The notes below the pieces were generated by a model. The model had not been told where the DNA came from, made no database searches, and saw only the letters and a list, made by a program, of their open reading frames with translations. Source: Omphiscola glabra (taxonomy: Eukaryota; Mollusca; Gastropoda; Lymnaeidae). From it: a stretch of DNA of 64,000 bases. This document shows positions 13,201 to 22,765 of this stretch, in pieces (position 1 is the first letter of the stretch; each line of letters starts with the position of its first letter). The translations under genes were made by a program, and so were the position numbers. The stretch spans positions 11,291,893 to 11,355,892 of the forward strand of contig OZ024807.1 in the NCBI GenBank assembly GCA_964017045.1, written 5' to 3'.

Positions 13201-16200
13201 GATCTCTTCTGTCAGATACGCTATCTTAACCAGTCCACAAAGAGCACGGTATTGAAGGCTGTGGGAGATGCAACCGTACTTGATGCTCCTCCAAATTCTT
13301 TTTATCAAATAAGAGGAAACGCCAGTTTTTACGTCTACCAAATATTTGACAGAGGTAAAAGCACGTGTGGAAATTAAGTTACGTTATATTAATAATCACA
13401 TTTTAAGAGGAATTCAATAAAATAAAATGTGTTACAAATTATTTTTTACAGCTGTTTTTATTGTGCTAGCATTAAGGTCCCAAACATGGCCTTAAGATAT
13501 CTTTAAAAATATAGTGGAAATTCTGATGACGAACTAATTCCGTTCCGTGACTCCATTCTTAAACCGAAACGTTCGCTAAAACCAAAGAACATTTTTTTCC
13601 CATGGAAATTAATGTAAACTCAGTTACTCAGTTTTAAATACTTCATAGTTTTATGTAATGAAAGCATGTATTATTTTATCTGAACTAACAGCCTCTCCTA
13701 GTCTTACAGCACTACGAACTGCACCGTTTTTTCCGGTGACATTGATCCAATCCCCCCTCTACTGGCTTTAAAAGTCGCCAGTTTCGGCATTATTTACTCT
13801 GTCCAACCAACTCACCGTGTTACAGCCTGGCCATTTCACAAATTGTATCATTAAGACTATGACAAACCAGTTGATTTTTATTTATCTAAACTAAAAAAAA
13901 TAAATTCTAATACCTATAGCACTTTAGACCTTCGCTTCTTTAACACGGTCACTCTTTAAGTCAAATCAGACGCAAATATTATCTCTTTGTTCTTTAGATT
14001 TGTACATATCGTCCATTTAGACTTAATGTATTGCTTGTCGATATTTTGAAACACGAAGGCTTTATCATGTTTTAATATATATATATTTTTTTACTTATAC
14101 ACTAACATAACATGATTTCTATTAATAACTCTTTTCTCTTAAGTTGCCATTTTGAGGACTAAAATAAAATAAAGAGAAAATAATTAAACACATAACCAAA
14201 TTTATTGATTTTGAACACAACACTCGAGACAAGCGATGTTTACCTCCTAAACGCGCCTACACACTACCTAACCGATGAGATTGTGTATGTGTGCAAACAA
14301 AAGTGTTCCATACTAAACTTTTTCGTTAACCGCATTGTTCGTTAATTGGGGCTTTCGTTATCCCAGGCTCAACTGCAGTTTTTTTTTTAGCAAACATTCT
14401 GTTTAATAATATTGAATATTTGTCTTCAAATTTCATCTCTTTTATAATTCCTTAACATTCCTGGCTTGCCTACTTAGGAAATAAACAGATTATCAAGTTA
14501 AAGACGTAATACCTTTTTTTTTTTCTTAAATTAAGTAATTTGTAGTTCAGATCATTTAAACCTTCATTCCTCTACAAAACTAGTTTGATAAGAATCTTTG
14601 AACACACATATTTATTTTATATTTTTTGTTTCATGTATCGTCTTGTCTGCTGAAGAGGACGTTTTTCCGTCAAGTCCTTGTCATTGTCCTGCATTTTTTT
14701 TTTATTAAACACGATACATATCTTGTTCCACTGTTTATTTAATGACAGATACACAGACGACAGATCACCCTTTATAGCGGTATTAAATAGTATAATATTA
14801 GATACAAATTTGTGTAGATGTCGAACAATTCACCTGATCTAATACCTCCGATGGCGACGATTTGATATCCAGCATACCGATGGTGACTATTTGATGTCTA
14901 ACATACCGATGGTGACTATTTGATGTCTAGCATATCGATGGTGACTATTTGATGTCAAACATACCGATGGTGACTATTTGATGTCTAGCATATCGATGGC
15001 GACTATTTGATGTTTAACATACCGATGACGACTATTTGATGTCTAACATACCGATTACGACTATTTGATGTCTAACATACCGATGACGACTATTTGATGT
15101 CTAACATACCGATGACGTGTATTCCTAGGTAACAACACGGACTAGTGTGATTCAAAACACTAAAAGGTTCATTGTACGTTATGGGTTTATTTCATAGGAA
15201 AAAAAAAGCTATCCTCTCTGTCGCTCGCGCTAGCTCACACTCTCTCATTCTGGCAACCCCGTTCCGAAATCATTCTCTCCCTTTTTAACTCAAAATTCCA
15301 CGCACTCGTCCTTGACATGAATAGAGTTCATTCGTTCACTAAACTCAGTTGTCACAAATCACAATACAGACCGTTCATCTGATTTCATGACACAAGGGTA
15401 AAGATTACGTGTAAGGGTCGGTACACGCGATCAAATTTTCCTTCAAGCATTTGATGCAATTCGTGTATGAAGCCTTGTCACAACTTTCTGATTACTATTT
15501 GATCAAATCCCCCCCCCCCCAAAACAAAAGAAACCACACACAAAACAGTGCGTTCATACAACAATTTGACGCGAAATTTGATCGTGTGAACTGACGCCAA
15601 TTGTTGAGATGTTGTATCTCCTCAAAGCAGGTAGATCAGGCTGCATGTCGGCCTTGCTTCCAGCTAGCGCCTGGAGCTATCAGTATGACTTCGAGATTAA
15701 TTCAGCCTACATGGGCTACACTGTGAAGCTGCTGGTCATCGTCTGGTCAAATATGTCATCATATTTCGAGATTAACTATAATGACATACCCAAATATTCC
15801 TACGAGCTCAAAGGTAAAATATACATATTTCAGGTTTTAACAATGTTCGAAATAGTGGTATTTCTTAATTAACTAAGCAAACTTAGTAGTTTGAAATTAC
15901 CCACCAAACACTGGCGACGGCAAGTCATGCACTTCCAATCAACCAAACTTACTTGACAAAACATAGGACTACAGTCAAGTAGCGCACTTTAAAAGAATCC
16001 GAATTAGTGCTAACTTCTGGGAATTTTGTTTTAAAGTAATTTATTTCTAATTTAAACAAATAGTTCTCTCATATTAAAGAATTTATATATTTACATATAG
16101 GCATGAGCATATTAATTATACCAGATTTGAATTGATTCAATTTGTAATAATTAGAGTCTGAGATGACGGCACTGAGATCGTGGAAAACAAAAGATTTTCT

Positions 16201-17624
16201 TGTCTAATTATTTTTTTTTGTTCCTCGTTCTTCGTCTTGTCTGCTGAAGAGTGCTTATCGCCGATACGTCCTTTTTTTAATTGCCCTGTCTTTTTTTCCC
16301 CCAGCCTGAATATACCTTTTGTTTACTTTTACACGGCTTGTACGGCTTGTACGAAGTACCTCACATACAATCTTGTGCTTAGGCACTAGTGGTTATGAAG
16401 ACAAATCTGGAACAATGTGTGCGTAATGACACCGTCTTGATGGGGGCTCTGATAAATGTGTCTTTAAGCTAGTATAGGTCTCAGGTCAAGTTGACACGGC
16501 GTTTGCCTGAAGATCTTATCAGCCTAATTACTATGTTTTGTGCGTCGTATACAAGGAGCAACGACCATTATTGGTGTTTTAATATAAATTGAATAATGTT
16601 CAGCCATTAGAGTGATTCTGTGGTATTTTAGTCAATTTTACCAGCGCTCTTACTCAATTATCAATGTTGCTGTTACATTGAATTTTTTAAAACTACTCTG
16701 CCCCCCCTAACCCCTCAAAAATAATAATATAAGTTAATTTCATTACCATTTTTTTTTTAAATCGGATATTTTGGTTTACTGGTTATTTAAAAATAATCTT
16801 AAAAAAACAATTGAAGCAAAAAAAAAAAAATAAAAAAAATAAAGTAATTTAATTCTTTTTCTCCCCTCCAAAGTAATATATTTATAAGGGTTATAAATAT
16901 AAATGTTTAGAAATCAGTCCCAAATTTTGGTAGCCTTTCGTTAACCGATTATATTGCTAAGTGATGAAAACATTTGGTTACAAAAATGGACAATCCTTAT
17001 TTAATCATGGCATGGCGAGATTCGTCAATCAATAACTGATGAGAGTCGATGGGGTAGGGAGAGGGGGAAGGCAGAGGAGACGGCATTTTTTTTCGCTCCC
17101 CACTTATCCCAACCTCACCCTTTTTTATCTAAAATGTTAACAAATTTCAATCACCATCTCGACCAGGGACGCCGTACACCGGTCTATACTACTCGGTCCC
17201 AAGCACTGACCGCTACTACCATCTACAGGTCACCAACCAACGAGCCAAGTTTGGCGCCTACATATTCGCATATAGCACCAGCTCTTCCTTCTGCCATCCT
17301 CTCGGAATCGCTGCCAAACAGGGGACTGCAAGCAGCGTGTGTACCCGTTTACAGTTGCTATTGTTTAGCATGTTAATTTTCTAATACTACATTAGAGGCA
17401 AACATGCATCAAATAACTCCGATCTTTAATTGGTTAAGATCTTCCAAAAAAATTGAAAAAGCCATGTTCCTTTAAAAATTCATTTTGAGGATATATATAT
17501 ATATTCTAGAATGTACAGATATATAATTATGCGCAAAGGGCAACCCGAAGGTCATAAAGAGATAGTCAATTGTAATGTGTAATCATACATTTTATACCTC
17601 ACCGATTTGCTCTCTTCAATAGGG

Positions 17625-17691
<67 letters not shown>

Positions 17692-18622
17692 AAAATGTAT
17701 GATTACACATTACAATTGACTATCTCTTTGTGAGATAGTCAATTGTAATGTGTAATCATACATTTTTATACATATATAAAAAAAAATGTATGATTACACA
17801 TTACAATTGACTATCTCTTTGTGAGATAGTCAATTGTAATGTGTAATCATACATTTTTATACATATATTAAAAAAAAAATGTATGATTACACATTACAAT
17901 TGACTATCTCTTTGTGACCGACGGTTTGCTCTTTGCGTATAATTATATATCTCCACATTATATCACAATATTTTGCTCCAAATAAAAAAATCCCTTTGTC
18001 TAATAAAAATGCGATTCAAAGAGACAATTTCTCCCACAAAATCCTGTTCACAGCCCACTTTAAATGCGTTTTTGACCTGTGTGTGTTTCAGATACCCTCC
18101 TATGATAAGTATCAGGCCAGTCTTCTGCAAGAGGACGTGCCGCAAACCACCTGCGGGGTCGAGGGCACCACATTAGAAACCGCGTATGAAGCAACTGAGA
18201 TAACCAGTGACCCTGCCGTTTCCACCTCTGGTCCCATCACGGACACTCCATATTTTGCCACCTCCGGTGCACACGCGACCAAAGACGACGCCACCTATGC
18301 CGATACGACGCAAGGCGAAAAACAACACTCTGACGTAACTATTGCCTCGTCTAGTCTCAAGACCACGACGTGGTCAACGACAGGACAAAACATTGTAAAG
18401 CTAACGGACGACATCATCAGACATCTCTACATCGACAATCAGAACACCTCCGCCTACAGACGGTCGATGACCTCCGCCCCTGACTATCGCTTCTCCGCGA
18501 GAATGATCGGGGGTGTAGGAGTAGCCGTTCTTGTATCGGTTTTCACGATAATCTCCCTTGGCGACTCGTCCCATATGTACAAATTGTACAAGTTCCTGGG
18601 TGGCAAGGGTGCCGTCTCCTAG
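747..18622 (+). CDS. Two-CTLD / IgGFc-binding-domain transmembrane receptor, 3' part (14 exons, 5' end outside window)
   Basis: Exons with GT/AG junctions: 747-837, 4009-4206, 5566-5666, 7465-7558, 8195-8392, 9032-9262, 10053-10229, 10431-10542, 10735-10864, 11836-11991, 13216-13354, 15631-15813, 17167-17336, 18092-18622. They sum to 2511 nt, 837 codons including TAG, and every junction keeps phase. Residues counted from the first visible codon: CTLD1 about 1-96, CTLD2 about 97-227, IgGFc-binding-type region about 228-660, Ser/Thr-rich stalk about 665-795, membrane helix about 798-817, cytoplasmic tail of 19 residues. The signal peptide and first half of CTLD1 must lie left of the window. CTLDs bind glycans or proteins; the IgGFc-binding N-terminal domain is named from human FCGBP, but this does not show immunoglobulin binding here. 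A cell-surface or immune recognition role is inference. The domain order is confident; function is not. Confidence 0.85.
838..2059 (+). other. Intron sequence with no recognised feature
   Basis: AT-rich intron. Short open frames show no family signature. The part nearest 2060 may be more of the Helitron remnant, but I could not follow it. Confidence 0.4.
2060..2612 (-). mobile_element. Helitron remnant (Rep/helicase fragment, frameshifted)
   Basis: The minus strand reads CNRPDLVTRVFELKLK, then CGRVRAIMLHVIECQ, which matches the Helitron Rep segment around RPDLVARVF and HVIEFQKRGLPHAH. After a frameshift near 2400 it reads ERIDKLSEQ and YIKIVM, and after another it reads VVP-NWYLSLKYNVHL, matching VVPYNPYLLLKYN. 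The catalytic His pair segment is degraded. It is a dead fragment inside the intron. Confidence 0.75.
2613..4008 (+). other. Intron sequence with a TA microsatellite
   Basis: It contains a (TA)n run at about 3071-3112. Open frames here (for example 2741-3148) show no recognisable domain and include the microsatellite. Confidence 0.45.
4207..5565 (+). other. Intron, AT-rich, no recognised feature
   Basis: Homopolymer runs and low-complexity sequence only. Nothing coding is seen before the acceptor at 5564-5565. Confidence 0.45.
5566..8392 (+). CDS. Second C-type lectin-like domain (exons 5566-5666, 7465-7558, 8195-8392)
   Basis: The start reads NPCEVILPG, GYCFKYYS and MTWPEAR, followed by YCLHNNSHLAEPKTAEM and then AWLGASN, all standard CTLD landmarks. 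The C-terminal half keeps the core Trp and the final Cys (GFLCQ). The two inner cysteines expected near DDYLLW and in the WQDRAG segment are replaced by other residues, and no EPN or QPD tripeptide is seen. The fold is probably retained with only the outer disulfides, and calcium-dependent sugar binding is probably lost. The short donor-proximal intron contains a 36-bp minisatellite. Confidence 0.85.
5750..5938 (+). repeat. 36-bp minisatellite, just over five copies
   Basis: The unit contains TTTGTCAGCCAATTTATG and TTGGAGTAAGGTGC. It begins about 85 bp after the donor of exon 5566-5666. Each unit contains GAGTAAGG, a sequence that resembles a 5' splice site. Confidence 0.9.
5940..6789 (+). 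other. Intron, AT-rich, no recognised feature
   Basis: Poly-A and poly-T runs; no coding or repeat structure recognised. Confidence 0.4.
6790..7345 (-). mobile_element. 5'-truncated LINE, reverse transcriptase C-terminus
   Basis: The minus strand reads VLHWLPVRARIEYKIA, CYRCLHDLAPSYLQAL, TPYVPTR then a stop, LRSSDSGKLSIPRVRLETYG, and FAFAGPTIWNTLP. This is the C-terminal tail of CR1/L2/jockey-type LINE proteins. In-frame stops show it is dead. The 3' end carries an (AAT)n-like tail at about 6795-6820. A 60-bp piece of the same 3' end recurs at about 34735-34800. Confidence 0.75.
8393..9031 (+). other. Intron, no recognised feature
   Basis: AT-rich; ends in a C-rich pyrimidine tract before the acceptor at 9031. 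Confidence 0.4.
9032..17336 (+). CDS. IgGFc-binding-protein-type domain (exons 9032 to 17336)
   Basis: Eight exons encode about 430 residues with the pattern of the IgGFc-binding protein N-terminal domain: short beta-rich repeats such as RFVEVTSSMPVVVVLYV, a QPVAVFLENVG segment followed by DQLLPL, then EYIGF and later FGAYIFAYS. In FCGBP-family proteins the equivalent stretch reads like VAVFAGN followed by an EQL-P segment. Exons are 9032-9262, 10053-10229, 10431-10542, 10735-10864, 11836-11991, 13216-13354, 15631-15813 and 17167-17336. No von Willebrand D domains follow, unlike FCGBP. Introns hold hAT-like MITEs (11072-11474, 12197-12421), a 29-bp minisatellite and a palindromic element. Confidence 0.75.
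9263..10052 (+). other. Intron, poly-A and poly-T rich
   Basis: Contains a long A run near 9620-9645 and a T run near 9873-9890. Nothing else is seen. Confidence 0.4.
11072..11474. mobile_element. hAT-like non-autonomous element, 403 bp
   Basis: Ends are inverted: GGGCTGGATTAA on the left and TTAATCCGGCCCTG on the right, with further matches inward around GTGCCTTGGG and GGGGGCA. Flanks CTTGGATA (11064-11071) and CTTGGATC (11475-11482) agree at 7 of 8 bases, as expected for a hAT 8-bp target duplication. It lies in the intron between exons 10735-10864 and 11836-11991. Confidence 0.7.
12197..12421. mobile_element. hAT-like MITE, 225 bp, family copy 1
   Basis: Ends CAGAGGCGTAGTGA and TCGCTACGCCCCTG are inverted. 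Flanks ATATGAAC and GTATTAAC match at 6 of 8. The interior shares GGGCGCCAGCTAGTTAGGGG and the following AT stretch with the copy at 24621-24822 in reverse orientation. Confidence 0.7.
12430..13215 (+). other. Intron, no recognised feature
   Basis: AT-rich. A 112-codon open frame at 12858-13196 has biased low-complexity composition and no domain, and it crosses the acceptor region of the next real exon. Confidence 0.4.
13355..14635 (+). other. Intron, no recognised feature
   Basis: AT-rich sequence; no exon, tandem repeat or element end recognised. Confidence 0.4.
14636..14692 (+). ncRNA. Hammerhead-like motif, copy 2 (degenerate)
   Basis: Reads GTCTGCTGAAGAGGACG, then TTTTTC, then CGTCAAGTCC and TTGTCATTGTCC. 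The core is CTGAAGA rather than CTGATGA, with a GACG/CGTC stem, and GAAA is lost. It is recognised mainly by similarity to copies at 16226 and 57985. Confidence 0.35.
14848..15118 (+). repeat. 29-bp minisatellite, about nine copies
   Basis: Unit around GACTATTTGATGTCTAACAT followed by ACCGATG. Units vary at ATACCG/ATATCG and GTGA/CGA. It lies in the intron before exon 15631-15813. Confidence 0.9.
15417..15597. mobile_element. Probable MITE with imperfect inverted ends
   Basis: Left end GTACACGCGATCAAATTTT and right end AAATTTGATCGTGTGAAC are inverted. Inner matches include CATTTGATGC and AATTTGACGC. No clear target duplication is seen. Confidence 0.45.
15814..17166 (+). other. Intron with a hammerhead-like motif and AT-rich filler
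   Basis: Besides the motif at 16226-16290, only homopolymer-rich sequence is seen. Confidence 0.4.
16226..16290 (+). ncRNA. Hammerhead-like motif, copy 3
   Basis: Reads GTCTGCTGAAGAGTGC, TTATC, GCCGATACGTCC and then TTGCCCTGTC. Core CTGAAGA, stem GC/GC and GATAC in place of GAAAC. Degenerate but clearly the same family as copies 2 and 4. Confidence 0.4.
17517..17951. mobile_element. Compound palindromic element with TA-rich core
   Basis: Outer ends GATATATAATTATGCGCAAA and TTTGCGTATAATTATATATC are inverted. Between them a module beginning GAGATAGTCAATTGTAATG and ending ATCATACATTT alternates forward and inverted six times, with a (TA)n block at about 17627-17690 between the first two. Every neighbouring pair can fold as a hairpin. 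It lies in the last intron, about 140 bp before the final acceptor. Confidence 0.8.
18092..18622 (+). CDS. Last exon: Ser/Thr-rich stalk, transmembrane helix and short tail
   Basis: The acceptor follows a TG-rich pyrimidine tract ending TTTCAG. The exon encodes 176 residues. The first 95 or so are rich in Ser, Thr and Ala, like an O-glycosylated stalk. A hydrophobic run GGVGVAVLVSVFTIISLG near the C-terminus is the only membrane helix seen. The 19-residue tail contains YKFL, which fits a YXX-phi endocytic sorting signal. An open frame continues upstream of the acceptor, but the in-phase junction from 17336 supports the start used here. Confidence 0.8.
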   Translation: MPSYDKYQASLLQEDVPQTTCGVEGTTLETAYEATEITSDPAVSTSGPITDTPYFATSGAHATKDDATYADTTQGEKQHSDVTIASSSLKTTTWSTTGQNIVKLTDDIIRHLYIDNQNTSAYRRSMTSAPDYRFSARMIGGVGVAVLVSVFTIISLGDSSHMYKLYKFLGGKGAVS

Positions 18623-19844
18623 CAACACCGGATATTATAAATTACTAAGTAACTTACCTTGCTGATAGAAAAACAAAAACTATTTATCTTGCTAAATGAT
18701 TACGGGGAGCCAACATTTATTATTGAAAACACTAAACATTGTTTATTTAAAGTTAGTATTCTTGATTCATGTTTTGCATTTCGTGCATCATCTTATTGAA
18801 ACGTTGTGGAACGTTTCGTAGTAGTGTTACTAGCAAAAGACTTGGACTAAATAAATATTTACGTGGCTAAATTGTACACAAAGATCAATATTTCCTTCTA
18901 ATGATTTTCATGCCATTTTACGGTGTATCTGTTATCAATAATGTGGAGTTTCTCTTTTAAAGATTTATATATATATATATATATAAATATCAAAAAAAAA
19001 TTTTGTCAAAATATACAGAGTATTTATAAATGTTGTATTACTTTTATTACTTTAAACGCAGACGATAAATAATGTGTTTTTATCATTTTGTTTTATTTAC
19101 TTTAAAAATAAGGGGGATGGGGTAGAGAAATTAGAGGATAAAACCTTGGAAAGGAAAAAATAACATACATTATTATTTTTTATGTTTTTGCATTTTAAAA
19201 TGTGCATAATATATTTAACATCGTTGCATTTTTACTTTTATCTGTTTATAACTATTTTTAAATATTGCATTTTTAAATATATGCAAATTTGAGTTTATTT
19301 TTTCTGCGCTTCTTCGTGACTCTTGCATGAATGAAATCTTATTACAGTTTCGATTTATATATTGTCTCGAAATAGTTTTGATAATCTCTTTTGTACTTTT
19401 TATTTTTTTGTTTTTTTTGTTTTTGTTTTTTTGGGTGGACAAAGTCAAAAAGATGTGTGCGCATGAGTTTTCGGACGACTAATTTTAACGATTTCATAGA
19501 AGTTTTGTTATCAAATGTCGCGTTAAAAATGTTTTAAAATGGAAAGGGACATTTTTTTTTTCATTTTAGAATTTTATTTATTTGCAAGTTCGTCCATCCT
19601 AGTAAATCCATTGCGATGATCCTATTGGGGATGATTCTGTCTGCGGGTGCGCAGATGGCTGCTCAGACCATTTCTGGCACGACATTTGTGTGTGCATTGG
19701 ATTAGGATATACATCTCCAAATGCAATTGTGGTACGAAATTTAAAATATATATGTAAATGGAAAGAAAAAAAACAGGATACATACCTCTTGCTGTCCACT
19801 CGGATACTACAATACAGCTAAGTGTTATTTTTTTAAAGGTGTGT
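18623..19844 (+). other. 3' UTR and spacer after the lectin gene
   Basis: AT-rich with a (TA)n run near 18968-18984. No gene is seen. Confidence 0.4.
18850..18855 (+). terminator. Candidate polyadenylation signal of the lectin receptor
   Basis: AATAAA lies about 230 bp after the TAG stop. It is the first clear hexamer downstream on this strand. AT-rich sequence makes chance hits common, so the site is only a candidate. Confidence 0.4.
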
Positions 19845-19910
19845 TTTGTTCTTACTGTTTGTTCGCTGACGAAGGCTTCTTTCCGATACGTTAGTTGTTT
19901 TGTTGCATAC
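19845..19910 (+). ncRNA. Hammerhead-like motif, copy 4
   Basis: Reads TTCGCTGACGAAGGCTTCTT, then TCCGATACGTTAG and TTGTTTTGTTGC. It is close to copy 1 on the other strand. CTGACGA replaces CTGATGA and GATAC replaces GAAAC. Confidence 0.42.
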
Positions 19911-21029
19911 ATTTTTTTTTCTTCAAGTTTTCCCTTACTTTTTTTCGCTCATTTTCTTTAATCGTTAAAAAAAGTATTTTAATTTATCATGATGCCTACA
20001 AGCTTAGCTTAGATACAGACATGGGCGCGAAGCCTGCGTCACATCAATAGAAAATGGCATCTTTATTTGTCATCCCTCTGTACTAGACGCAGGCCTTTGG
20101 ATAGGTAGAATAATTTAACTGAACTATTTAACACTGCCGTAATATATTCGCCATTTTAAAACGGCTAGATGAAGATGTAATCATTAAAAAAACAGAAGAA
20201 ACCAGGAAAAAAAGGAACATTTGTATTAACAAGGAAAACGTGTTATTAAATTGTTTACTTTTTCTCCATTATATTTTTTTTTTTTTTTTGTTGAGATAAT
20301 GATTCCATATTTTCAGTAGACATTTTAAAAGCAATTTAAAAAACGAAAACAAACAACAACAAATTTATTTGATAAAGAAACAATCTTATAACAAGGGGAT
20401 GGGGGAGGAAAGGATATGTGGTACAAAACTGTTAATTAACTACATGCAATTCAATTAAGTGTCATGTCAATACTAAAAATATATGTATTTTATTTACATA
20501 TATAATACTTACATACATACATATATATATATATCTTGTAAAGAAAAATAGAAAAGATTATAAAAAATTTATTCATTTTTGAAAAAAAACCCCACTAAAA
20601 AGGCTAATATATATTTAACTAGCAGAGGCGTCGTTTTCAGCGGTATTTCCCCTCATTTGATTAATAGCAGCATTTTATATTTTTAATGTACTTTGCGAAT
20701 TCACTTTTCATTCTACAAAATGGGGGCTGTTTTTGTGGGAAAGTCGCCAACCCTTGTCTAGGAATGATTATTCAATAATGATACGTTTCACTAACTCAAA
20801 ACAATGTTCTCATTTGATGAGCAAAGCTATCTTGCGCACCGCGCACAGGAAAGACATTAACTTCTGTGCACCAATTAAAAACTTACATAAAACTTTCATG
20901 GCCCACGAAGACGAAGCGCAAGATCATGATTTTCTTTAAAACGTGTATAGCTTTTATAGATTAATTAGACACGAACAATCTGTGTCAATATAACAAAATA
21001 TGTTAAGCTTTAATAATAATTTTACATTT
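19911..21029 (+). other. Spacer, no recognised gene
   Basis: AT-rich with TATA-type microsatellites near 20510-20535. A 68-codon frame at 20733-20939 shows no domain. Confidence 0.4.
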
Positions 21030-21085
21030 TACTTGTAGACGTTTATGTACATGCCTTCATCAGTACAACAACAAGACATATAACT
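21030..21085 (-). ncRNA. Hammerhead-like motif, copy 5, at the 3' side of the Penelope-like element
   Basis: The minus strand reads TTGTACTGATGAAGGCATG, TACATAAACGTCTAC. CTGATGA is intact and an AAAC follows a possible stem. It lies downstream of the Penelope-like coding fragment on the same strand, which is where such ribozymes occur in these elements. Confidence 0.5.
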
Positions 21086-21236
21086 AAGTATAAATTAAAT
21101 TTAAATAATATACACATATACATATATTATACCTAAAAAAGAGAACAAATAGGAATGTGCGAAAAAAACCAGACAGAAAAAAAGTAAAGGAGAATGGAAA
21201 GGAAGTGACTTGAATTAAAAGTAAAATGAAAAACCC

Positions 21237-21632
21237 AATGGACTACGATTAGTCGATTGTTTTGTCACGTGATACGTGTAAAAACAAGTAATACTTCCGG
21301 TAGGCTGTCTGCAACACACTAGTCGCTCACAAATTTTTCTTCAAACAACTTCCTTCCTTTAATCATAACTGAATTATAATTATTGTCACATTTATTGAAT
21401 GTCATTTTTAAAAAAACACGTTTATTCAAGAATATTTTGAAAAGAAAAATTTTTAATTAACACTGGGGGAAGCGCTGATGGAGACAAACATTTTGCTTTA
21501 GAATTAATGATAATGGCAATGGCTGATCAGCTGTTTATCTGTTGTTATGTGTTTTTATGTGTAGCAGAAAGCCAACCAATGGCTGGTACGTATCACGTGA
21601 CAAAACAAGGAAGTGACTAATCGTAGTCCATT
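21237..21632. mobile_element. Element with 18-bp perfect terminal inverted repeats
   Basis: AATGGACTACGATTAGTC at 21237-21254 is perfectly inverted at 21615-21632, and the match goes on inward around TTTTGTCACGTGATACGT. Target duplication not resolved. It sits between the Penelope-like coding region and its putative ribozyme, so it may be a nested insertion. Confidence 0.65.
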
Positions 21633-21650
21633 AGATAAAAGACATGACAG

Positions 21651-22765
21651 TTACGTAAAATTGTGGATTTGTTTTATCCCGTATGGAGTCAATGTACCAA
21701 ATCTTGTTATTAATTTATTCTCCATATAGATCCTTTCCGGTGTGTTACTAGTATACAGTATACCAATAACTGCGATGTCTAAAATGCCATCATGGTTATT
21801 GCTGTTGAAATGTTTGGAGACCGGACACAGAGCCTGTTTATTTATGTTGTAGAGGTGTTCTCTACGCCGGTCTCCAAGGCGACGCCCGTTCTCTCCTGAG
21901 TATAATTTACAGCACTTTTTACAAAGCATGGTGTAAATCACGTTGCGACTTGTGCAGGTAAAGCCATCTTTTATTCTGAATATTTACAGAGAGAACGTGA
22001 TCTTATCTTATCAAATTCAATCACGTAGGGATATGTATTACAACGGATACGATTGCAACTTTTGGTGCCTTTATGTGATTTAATAGCAGGGAGGTGGCTT
22101 GTAACTATTATGTTCCTAAGACTCTTGCCCCTCTGGAAAGAGAGAAGAGGAGATTTTCTGAAAATCTCATTGGTGACAGAGTCTGCCATAAGAATTGAGC
22201 GGTTTTTCAAAACCAGAAAAAGATCTTTAATGTTATGGGGATGAAAAGTTAAAATAAATTTAGACCTATCACTAGCTTCAGAATGAGTAGCTTTTAAAGA
22301 ATTCTAGTCATACCTTTAAGTCAAGTGACTGCTGCTTTTAAAATGTACTCAGGAAATGACCTGCGTCAGAAAAAAATCCAACATTTCAGTCGTCCTTTCC
22401 CAAAAATCCTCATCATTACTACAGAGTCTTCTCAGTCTCGGCAACTGAGAAAAAGGGATGGAGTTTTTACATGATTGAAGATGGGACGATGGATATAGTA
22501 ACAAACTGTGACTGTCTGTTTTCTTATAGAAAATGGACGTAGATATGCTATTCTCGTTAAGTTAAATTTTAAATTCCAAAATGTTGCTAGTAATGTTATG
22601 GATCGTTGAAGTGAATTTGATTGTTGGATGAAAATGTCCACTGAAGTCATATAGGAAAAACACGAACGTGGATCTCTGGATCAAGACATTTCCCACTGCC
22701 TGAAATGTGTGTTTTAACACTAGACATTCTCGGAAATACATTTTTTTTGGTTTAAATTTCATCAA
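21651..22765 (-). pseudogene. Penelope-like element fragment (RT C-terminus plus GIY-YIG endonuclease)
   Basis: The minus strand carries, in order, HFHPTIKFTSTIHN, KNSIPFSQLPRLRRLCSNDE and DFWERTTEML (reverse-transcriptase thumb region), KFILTFHPHNIKDLF, SPLLSFQRGKSLRNII, and finally the GIY-YIG part: MIYTMLCKKCCKLYSGENGR, LGDRRREHL, SKHFNSNNHDG. Frameshifts and stops separate the pieces, so the copy is dead. Penelope-like elements copy themselves through an RT joined to this endonuclease. The 5' RT core is missing. Confidence 0.85.
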
